From Deferribacter autotrophicus (lineage in GTDB: Bacteria > Chrysiogenota > Deferribacteres > Deferribacterales > Deferribacteraceae), in assembly GCF_008362905.1 (NCBI RefSeq), contig NZ_VFJB01000005.1:1-64000 (forward strand): DNA of 64,000 nt, in the 5' to 3' direction. This document shows, in pieces, positions 57,929 to 64,000 of this stretch (position 1 is the first letter of the stretch; each line of letters opens with the position of its first letter). The translations under genes and the position numbers were made by a program. The notes below the pieces were generated by a model. That model saw only the letters and a list, made by a program, of their open reading frames with translations. It was not told the origin of the DNA and did no database searches.

Positions 57929-58876
57929 ATGAAATATTTTGATAGATATTTTTTTACAGTGGGTAATACACCACTTGTTGAGTTAAAAAGAGTAAATAAA
58001 AGTCTTGAAGGTAGATTGTTTGCAAAGGTAGAGAGCAGAAATCCAGCTTTTTCTGTGAAAGATAGGATTGGATATTCAATGATAATGGATGCCATTCAAA
58101 AGGGAAAATTGAAAGAAGGAATGGAAATAATTGAGCCTACAAGTGGAAACACTGGGATTGCTCTTGCTATGGTAGGGGCATCTCTTGGGTTTAAGGTAAA
58201 GCTTGCTATGCCTGAATCCATGAGTGTGGAAAGAAGGGCTATAATGAAGATGTACGGAGCTGAGCTCATTTTGACCCCAGCAGAAAAAGGGATGAAAGGA
58301 GCCATTGATAAAGTGGATGAACTTGTGAAAAATGAGCCTGATAGATATTTTACCCCATCTCAGTTTGAAAATCCGGCAAACCCAAAAATTCATGAGGCAA
58401 CTACGGGGCCAGAAATATTTTATGCACTTAATGGAAATGTAGATATTTTTGTAGCAGGTGTTGGGACGGGCGGAACCATTTCTGGTGTTTCAAGATTTTT
58501 AAAACGAGTTTCTTTTAAACCTGTAAAAAGTGTGGCTGTGGAACCTGCAAAAAGTCCTGCAATTAAAAGTTTTCTGGAAAAAAGTGATTTTACTCCTGCA
58601 CCTCATAAAATTCAGGGGATTGGTGCTGGTTTTATTCCAAAGAACTTAGACTTGAATGTGGTGGATGAAGTGGTTTCTATAGAAGATGAAGAGGCGATAG
58701 AATTTGCAAGAAGACTTTTTAAAGAAGAAGGGATAATGGCAGGTATCTCATCTGGGGCAAATTTTGCAGCGGCTTTTAAATTGGCAAGTTTAAAAGAAAA
58801 TAAAGGAAAGAATATAGTGTTTATAGTGGCTGATACGGGGGAAAGATATCTGAGTACCGATTTATTTAATATTTAA
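57929..58876 (+). CDS. cysK: Cysteine synthase A
   Basis: O-acetylserine sulfhydrylase makes cysteine from O-acetylserine and sulfide. The 315-residue protein has the PLP-lysine Lys44 in FSVKDRIGY, the substrate loop TSGNTGIALA, the phosphate loop GTGGTISG, and SSGANFAAA near the end. AAAGGAG precedes the ATG. It is the third gene of the Rrf2-metY-cysK operon; no cysE is adjacent. Confidence 0.95.
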   Translation: MKYFDRYFFTVGNTPLVELKRVNKSLEGRLFAKVESRNPAFSVKDRIGYSMIMDAIQKGKLKEGMEIIEPTSGNTGIALAMVGASLGFKVKLAMPESMSVERRAIMKMYGAELILTPAEKGMKGAIDKVDELVKNEPDRYFTPSQFENPANPKIHEATTGPEIFYALNGNVDIFVAGVGTGGTISGVSRFLKRVSFKPVKSVAVEPAKSPAIKSFLEKSDFTPAPHKIQGIGAGFIPKNLDLNVVDEVVSIEDEEAIEFARRLFKEEGIMAGISSGANFAAAFKLASLKENKGKNIVFIVADTGERYLSTDLFNI

Positions 58877-58890
58877 ATATGTTGAATTTA

Positions 58891-58924
58891 GGTGGGACTA
58901 CATTTGTAGTCCCTACCTTGTTTA
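58891..58924. terminator. Terminator of the cysteine operon
   Basis: GGTGGGACTACA and TGTAGTCCCtACC (58891-58917) form a long hairpin with a T-rich tail on the right. Converging transcription of the ABC operon may also end here. Confidence 0.85.
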
Positions 58925-58926
58925 AT

Positions 58927-59721
58927 TTATATTAATAACATTTTATCATCAGAGATTCCTTCGCCTCTGACTTTGCTGAACATATCAATAAGGTCTTTCA
59001 CATCAAGTTTTTTACGCTCTTCACCTGAAATATCCAATATCACTTCACCTTTATCCATCATAATGGTTCTATTTCCAAGTTTTAATGCTTGCCTCATATT
59101 GTGAGTGACCATCATAGCTGTTAAATTGTATTCTTTTATAAAGTACTCGGTTAGCTCAATAATTTTTGTAGCTGTTTTTGGGTCTAATGCAGCTGTGTGT
59201 TCATCTAACAAAAGTATTTTTGGTTTTACGAGTGTAGCCATAAGAAGTGTAAGAGATTGTCTTTGTCCACCTGAAAGCAAACCAACACGATCTTTAAGCC
59301 TGTTTTCAAGACCTAGCCCCAAAATTTTTAGTCTTTCTTTAAAAAATTCTCTATCTTTATTTTTTACTCCTTTTGAAAACCAGCGTTTCTGTCCTCTTTT
59401 TTTGGCAATAGCAAGATTTTCTTCTATGGTAAGAGAAGCTGCAGTTCCACTTAAAGGATCCTGAAATACCTTACCGATATAATACGCTCTTTTATAATCA
59501 CTAATTTTAGTAACATCTTCACCATCAATTATAATGGAGCCTTCGTCCGGAAAGAGGTAACCTGCAATGAGGTTTAACAGTGTTGATTTACCTGCTCCAT
59601 TACTTCCGATAACCGTAACGAAATCTCCTTTGTTTATTTTTAAGGAAATATTATTGATGGCGAGGTTTTCGTTTACTGTTCCTTTGTGAAATATTTTTGT
59701 CACATTTTTTAATTCAATCAT
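58927..59721 (-). CDS. ABC transporter ATP-binding protein
   Basis: The 264-residue ATPase has Walker A GSNGAGKST, the signature LSGGQRQ, Walker B LLLDEHTAALD and a switch histidine in VTHNM. It overlaps the permease gene by 4 bp (ATGA) and is the last gene of a three-gene importer operon. The family (with branched-chain-type permeases and PF04392-type binding proteins) includes TrpXYZ-like amino-acid importers. Confidence 0.93.
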   Translation of the reverse strand: MIELKNVTKIFHKGTVNENLAINNISLKINKGDFVTVIGSNGAGKSTLLNLIAGYLFPDEGSIIIDGEDVTKISDYKRAYYIGKVFQDPLSGTAASLTIEENLAIAKKRGQKRWFSKGVKNKDREFFKERLKILGLGLENRLKDRVGLLSGGQRQSLTLLMATLVKPKILLLDEHTAALDPKTATKIIELTEYFIKEYNLTAMMVTHNMRQALKLGNRTIMMDKGEVILDISGEERKKLDVKDLIDMFSKVRGEGISDDKMLLI

Positions 59722-60611
59722 ATTTTAATACCCATCTTTTTTCTTATTCCAGGGAAGACTAATGCTATTGTTACTAAAATTGCTGTAATAAGGTTAAGGT
59801 CGGAAGGACTCATTTGAAATGAGCCGATTCTAAAGCTTAGGGCAATTGCTATGGCAAACCTGTAAAGAAGTGATCCTATAATAACAGCAAAGATAGCCCT
59901 TAAAACAGTTCTGTCTTCAATTATAGCCTCACCTAAAATAACAGAAGCAAGACCTGCCACAATAGTACCTATTCCCATATTTACATCAGCAGAACCTTGA
60001 CTTTGTGCTACAAGAGCTCCTGACAGTGCTACTAAAGCGTTGGAAGTTGCAACACCAAAAAGAACCATTCTGTCGGTGTTAGCTCCTTGTGCTTTTACCA
60101 TTTTAGGATTATCTCCAGTAGCTCTCATAGCAAGTCCCATATCGGTGTGTAAAAACCAAATAAGTATTGCCGTGATTATGGCAAGGATAATTGAAAATAT
60201 AATAGGGGTTAAAATATATTTTTCTAGACCGAACATATTTTCAAAAGGGGTGAAGATTGTATCGTATCCCAAAAGAGCTATGGTTGGTTGTCCCATAATC
60301 CTCAAATTTATGGAGTAGAGAGCAATCATTGTTAGAATGCCTGCTAAAAGGTGCAGAATTTTCAATTTTGTATTTAATAAAGCTGTAATAGCTCCGGCAA
60401 CTGCTCCGGCAAAAGTAGCCACCACTACGGAAATATAAGGGTTTACACCTTTGACAATTAAAGTGGCTGAAACAGCAGCTCCTAAAGGAAATGTTCCATC
60501 CACTGATAGATCAGGAAAGTCAAGGACTCTGAAGGTAAGATATACCCCCAGAGCCATTATAGCAAAAACAACCCCCTGTTCAATTGCACCTAAAAACGCG
60601 TAAAAACTCAT
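59718..60611 (-). CDS. ABC transporter permease (branched-chain type)
   Basis: The 297-residue membrane protein has eight or nine helices and belongs to the LivH/RbsC-like permease group. It shows FRVLDFPDLSVDGTFPLGAAV near the start and the cytoplasmic loop MRATGDNPKMVKAQGAN that contacts the ATPase. It lies between the binding-protein and ATPase genes. Only one permease is present, so it should form a homodimer. Confidence 0.92.
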   Translation of the reverse strand: MSFYAFLGAIEQGVVFAIMALGVYLTFRVLDFPDLSVDGTFPLGAAVSATLIVKGVNPYISVVVATFAGAVAGAITALLNTKLKILHLLAGILTMIALYSINLRIMGQPTIALLGYDTIFTPFENMFGLEKYILTPIIFSIILAIITAILIWFLHTDMGLAMRATGDNPKMVKAQGANTDRMVLFGVATSNALVALSGALVAQSQGSADVNMGIGTIVAGLASVILGEAIIEDRTVLRAIFAVIIGSLLYRFAIAIALSFRIGSFQMSPSDLNLITAILVTIALVFPGIRKKMGIKI

Positions 60612-60614
60612 TTT

Positions 60615-61574
60615 CTATTTTATAACCTTTGTAGCTTTTTTTATCATTTCTTCAGGGACATTAACACCCATTTTTTTGGCTGCTTTTAAGTTAATGAAAA
60701 GTTCTAAGTCTTTTAAAGTTTCAACAGGGGTTGTTGCTGGATTTGCACCGTGAATAATTTTATAAACAATTTCACCAGTTTGCAGACCGAGTTTATAATA
60801 ATTCATACCTAAGGAAGCTAAAGCCCCTCTTTCCACTGAGTCAGTATCTCCTGTTATTACAGGGATTTTATTATCATAAGCTACTTGAAGCACGGCTTCA
60901 AGGGCAGAAACCACAGTGTTGTCAGTAGGGATGTATATACCATCTACTCTTCCAACAAGAGATTTGGCAGCCATAAGAACGCCACTACTGTTAGTAACAG
61001 TAGCTTCTACCACATTCCAACCGTATTCCTTTGAGTATTTTTTTGTGAGTTTTACGAGTGTTCTACTGTTTGCTTCTCCTGCGTTATAAATTACTCCAAT
61101 ATTTTTTACTTTAATATTTAGTTCATTGAAAAGGTTTAACTGTTCTTTGACAGGACTCATGTCTGTTGTTCCGGTTACGTTGGTGCCGGGTCTTTCTAAT
61201 GATTTTACAAGTTTTGCACCAACAGGGTCAGTTATAGCTGAAATTACAATCGGAATTTTCTTTGTAGCATTTGCTACAGCAAGTGCAGTAGGTGTTGCAA
61301 TTGCGATAATGATATCTTTCTTGTCCCCCACAAACTTTTTTGCAATCTGGTTAGCTGTAGCGATATTACCCTGAGCAATCTGAATGTCGTATTCTATGTT
61401 TTTCCCTTCAATATATCCAAGTTCTTTAAGCTTATCGATTATCCCCTTTCTACATGCATCAAGGGCAGGATGCTCAACAATCTGAGTAATACCAACTTTG
61501 ATTACTTTTGCATAAACAAAATTTGGCAAAATTAATAACATCCCTAACAATATAATACTTAAAAGCTTTTTCAT
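60615..61574 (-). CDS. ABC transporter substrate-binding protein (PF04392 type)
   Basis: The 319-residue periplasmic protein has a signal peptide (about 1-22, ending VYA), with no lipobox cysteine. The mature part begins VIKVGITQIVEHPALDACRKG, characteristic of this binding-protein family, and includes PIVISAITDPVGAKLV and GVIYNAGEANS. Members bind aromatic amino acids in some bacteria; the ligand here is unknown. The ATG at 61574 follows GGAGG. No tRNA-based or riboswitch leader is seen upstream. Confidence 0.92.
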   Translation of the reverse strand: MKKLLSIILLGMLLILPNFVYAKVIKVGITQIVEHPALDACRKGIIDKLKELGYIEGKNIEYDIQIAQGNIATANQIAKKFVGDKKDIIIAIATPTALAVANATKKIPIVISAITDPVGAKLVKSLERPGTNVTGTTDMSPVKEQLNLFNELNIKVKNIGVIYNAGEANSRTLVKLTKKYSKEYGWNVVEATVTNSSGVLMAAKSLVGRVDGIYIPTDNTVVSALEAVLQVAYDNKIPVITGDTDSVERGALASLGMNYYKLGLQTGEIVYKIIHGANPATTPVETLKDLELFINLKAAKKMGVNVPEEMIKKATKVIK

Positions 61575-61785
61575 TTTATCCTCCACAATAGTTTTTACAG
61601 GCGTTAACAATAAGTGATATTTGAAAAAATTTCAAGGGGTATGGTTAAAAAATATTGAATATAGTGTTAAGAGTTATAAATGTTGAATATTGAGTAATAA
61701 ATAAAGATACGGTTTTATAAAGGTATAAAACTATTTTATGGGATTCTTTGTTTATTTAAAGGTTAAAGTGTAATGACTTTAATTA

Positions 61786-62643
61786 TTATTTGGTATTATT
61801 TAATATTTTTGTGGTTTTGATATTTTTTAGTTTTAAACTTTTTTTGAGTTTTGCAATCATATTTACATCTTTTAAGGGATACAAACTTAAATCGTATAAA
61901 TAATAAATGATTTTATCCTTCTTTATTACTGCTTTTAATTTTTTGCTTTTTACATATTGAATTGCTTTATTTTTATTTCCAAAATATTTGAGATATTTCA
62001 CAGGTTTACCTGCAATATATTGGGATGCGCCTGGCGAAATGGCATACACTCTCCAGATAGTTTTTATAACTTTGTATTTTTTTAATTGTTTTAGGTGGAG
62101 ATTGTATTTTTGAGCAAAAGATTTGAGTTTATTAAAATTAGTAGAATCTACTTTATAAAAAGTTAATTTATAATAATAAGTTATCTTTTTGGGTTTTTCT
62201 TTTTTAACTTCATTATTGGTAGAAGGTTTTGAGGGTTTATGGGTATTTGTTTTGTGTTTTATTTCATTTTTCTTAGAAAGGTCAGGTTGTTGTTTTGGAG
62301 TAATGCCATTATTTGTTTCATCTAAAATTTTTATTTCTGCTATTTTTACATATTTCTTTTCAGAGGGTTTTACAGTTTTTTTATCTGTTTTTATTTGAGT
62401 TGGTGTTTCGGTTTTTATTGGTTTTTGTGTAATTGTTTTATTTGGTTTGTGAAAAAGTTTATATGTAAAGAATCCTGCCAAGATGAGCAATATAAATGCT
62501 AATAAATAAGAAAGGGTCAGAAGATGGATTCTGACCCTTTTTGGTGACTTCTTTGAAGGTGTTTCTTCGATTTCCCCATGCTCAATTTGATAAATCTCAG
62601 AAAAGGATTTATCAAAATATTTGAGCAGATTTATTTTTGTCAT
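61786..62643 (-). CDS. Single-pass membrane protein with SPOR-like C-terminus
   Basis: The 286-residue protein has a cytoplasmic N-terminus (about 1-38), one membrane helix (about 40-62), a long Lys/Thr/Pro-rich linker (about 65-155), and a C-terminal alpha/beta region. That region has two repeats of similar character (about 158-270, YYYKLTFYKV and KAIQYVKSKKLKA), recalling SPOR peptidoglycan-binding domains. The start at 62643 lies 7 bp after the EF-G stop. The assignment to SPOR is by pattern only. Confidence 0.65.
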   Translation of the reverse strand: MTKINLLKYFDKSFSEIYQIEHGEIEETPSKKSPKRVRIHLLTLSYLLAFILLILAGFFTYKLFHKPNKTITQKPIKTETPTQIKTDKKTVKPSEKKYVKIAEIKILDETNNGITPKQQPDLSKKNEIKHKTNTHKPSKPSTNNEVKKEKPKKITYYYKLTFYKVDSTNFNKLKSFAQKYNLHLKQLKKYKVIKTIWRVYAISPGASQYIAGKPVKYLKYFGNKNKAIQYVKSKKLKAVIKKDKIIYYLYDLSLYPLKDVNMIAKLKKSLKLKNIKTTKILNNTK

Positions 62644-62650
62644 TTGCAAC

Positions 62651-64000
62651 TTATTCTTTCTCTTTTTCAGCTTTAGCCTGTGCAATTATTTTTTCAGCTA
62701 TATGGGTTGGTACTTCTTCGTAGTGGCTAAATTCCATGGTAAACATACCTCTACCCCCGGTCATACTTCTTAAATCAGGAGCATATTTCAATATTTCTGC
62801 CATAGGTACCTGTGCTCTAATATGCTGTCCAGTTATTTGTGGCTCTACATTGATAATACGCCCCCTTCTAGCATTTAAATCACCTAAAACGGTTCCCACA
62901 GCATCTTCCGGTACAAAAACATCAATATTCATAATTGGCTCTAGAAGAACAGGTTTAGCTTCCAATGCCACTTTTTTAAATGCCATGGATGCTGCAATTT
63001 TAAAGGCAAGTTCTGAAGAGTCTACGGAGTGGTATGAACCATCATATAGGATTGCTTTGAAATCTACCATTGGGTAACCAGCAAGAATCCCTTCTTGAGC
63101 TGCTTCACGTATCCCTTTTTCTACTGCTGGGATGTACTGTTTTGGTACTACACCACCTACAATTTTATCTTCAAATTCAAATCCTGCACCTCTTTCTAAA
63201 GGTTGCAATTCTATCCATACATCACCATATTGTCCTCTACCACCAGTCTGTTTCTTATATTTTCCTTGTCCTTTTGCACTGAATTTTATAGTCTCTTTAT
63301 AAGGTACTTTTGGTGTTTTTAACTCTACATCCACTTTGAATTTTTCTTTCAGTTTTTCAACGACCACTTCTATATGCATTTGTCCCATACCGCTTAATAA
63401 TAGTTCATTTGTTTGCTCATCCCTTCCAACTCTGATACCAATATCTTCTTCCATTAATCTATGAAGACCATTACTTACTTTATCCTCATCATCTTTAGAT
63501 TTTGGCTGTAATGAAAAAGAGATGACAGGTTCTGGCACTTCTACAGGTTTGAATTTAAGAGTGCATTTTTTCCCACAAAGTGTGTCAAATGTTGTTGTAT
63601 ATTTCAGTTTATTAATCATGGCAATTTGACCAGCAATTAATTTGTCTGTTTTTATAAAATTTTTACCTTGAAGTAAATAGAGTTGATTAACTTTTTCATA
63701 TTCTCCTTTGTTAGAGTTATATATTTCTGAATCGGTAGTAAGTTCTCCAGAATAAACTCTAAAAATAGTTAATTTACCAGCAAATGGATCAATAAATGTT
63801 TTAAAAACAAATGCCATGAAATTTTCATCTTCTGGCCTTACTGGCACTTCTTCGCCTGTTTTTTCATCAATGGCAATTTTATATTCTCTTTCGAGTGGAG
63901 ATGGAAGGTAGTCAATAATGGCTTCTAATAAAAATTTGCTGCCAATATTTTTTACAGCAGAACCGCATAAAACAGGAATAAATCTTTTAGCAATTGTTCC
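62651..64000 (-). CDS. Elongation factor G-like protein, C-terminal 449 residues (gene runs off the window)
   Basis: The frame stays open to the edge, where the first visible residues (FIPVLCGSAVKNIGSKFLLE) belong to the end of the GTPase domain. Domain II, domain III (LLLSGMGQMHIEVVVEKL), domain IV (GRGQYGDVWIELQP) and domain V (ILKYAPDLRSMTGGRGMF) follow. It moves tRNA and mRNA through the ribosome or acts as a paralogue (EF-G2 type) in ribosome release. Domain IV has a short insert (GKYKKQTGGRG), and the gene is not next to rpsL/rpsG or tuf, which favours a paralogue over the main fusA. Confidence 0.9.
   Translation of the reverse strand, partial: GTIAKRFIPVLCGSAVKNIGSKFLLEAIIDYLPSPLEREYKIAIDEKTGEEVPVRPEDENFMAFVFKTFIDPFAGKLTIFRVYSGELTTDSEIYNSNKGEYEKVNQLYLLQGKNFIKTDKLIAGQIAMINKLKYTTTFDTLCGKKCTLKFKPVEVPEPVISFSLQPKSKDDEDKVSNGLHRLMEEDIGIRVGRDEQTNELLLSGMGQMHIEVVVEKLKEKFKVDVELKTPKVPYKETIKFSAKGQGKYKKQTGGRGQYGDVWIELQPLERGAGFEFEDKIVGGVVPKQYIPAVEKGIREAAQEGILAGYPMVDFKAILYDGSYHSVDSSELAFKIAASMAFKKVALEAKPVLLEPIMNIDVFVPEDAVGTVLGDLNARRGRIINVEPQITGQHIRAQVPMAEILKYAPDLRSMTGGRGMFTMEFSHYEEVPTHIAEKIIAQAKAEKEKE

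Overview
The window reads as chromosome of a low-GC (about one third G+C by eye) Gram-negative, anaerobic or microaerobic bacterium. The combination of a complete ferredoxin-linked TCA cycle, a eukaryote-like citrate synthase, monomeric isocitrate dehydrogenase, a class I two-subunit fumarase, a triheme c7-type cytochrome and a periplasmic MltB points to the Deferribacterota (Deferribacter/Calditerrivibrio/Flexistipes type). This is inference from gene content; no 16S rRNA gene is present.

Region by region. 1-2352: an IS21-family element that begins at the first base of the window, followed by a cluster of palindromic 'cattgcgag...gaagcaatct' repeats. 2.7-19.5 kb: a TCA-cycle block with fumarase (-), aconitase B, isocitrate dehydrogenase, malate dehydrogenase, succinyl-CoA synthetase and 2-oxoglutarate:ferredoxin oxidoreductase korDABC (+), then an sdhE-like gene and sdhCDAB (-). 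A hairpin-bounded, MITE-like 312-bp insert sits in the loop of the terminator between kor and sdhE. 19.8-30 kb: a GGDEF protein, an AMMECR1 protein, a strongly divergent IorAB-like pair, argDFG, an orphan glyQ and a chemoreceptor. 30-45 kb: a TANGO2-like protein, an M16 protease, aconitase A, two XRE-cupin regulators around a gamma-carbonic-anhydrase-like gene and a degenerate histidine kinase, rpsT, phosphohexomutase, an RsbW-like/MBL pair, repeats and citrate synthase. 45-64 kb: a candidate sigma-54-driven small RNA, an endonuclease III homologue, RNase P RNA, mltB, cytochrome c7, priA, an acetate/succinate CoA-transferase, a nitrilase, a macro-domain protein with an SSS transporter, a Crp-like regulator, a cysteine-biosynthesis operon, an ABC importer, a SPOR-like protein and the 3' part of an EF-G gene that runs off the window.

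How it fits together. The window encodes every step of the TCA cycle, with a ferredoxin-dependent 2-oxoglutarate step and no ATP-citrate lyase. Such a set can run oxidatively on acetate (helped by the CoA-transferase) or, in organisms known to reverse citrate synthase, reductively. The most coherent new signal is a 15-bp dyad operator, TGTATACA(A/G)TATACA, found at five TCA promoters 40 kb apart (fum, acnB, icd, sdh, gltA). It overlaps or follows the -10 at two of them and lies upstream of the -35 at three, which suggests one unidentified regulator with both repressing and activating positions. Other noteworthy signals are two leaders (istA, sucC) that can hide the Shine-Dalgarno sequence only on read-through RNA, the compensatory hairpin ends of the MITE-like element, the IorAB-like pair that has lost recognisable catalytic motifs, and the sigma-54 promoter/terminator pair at 45.1 kb.
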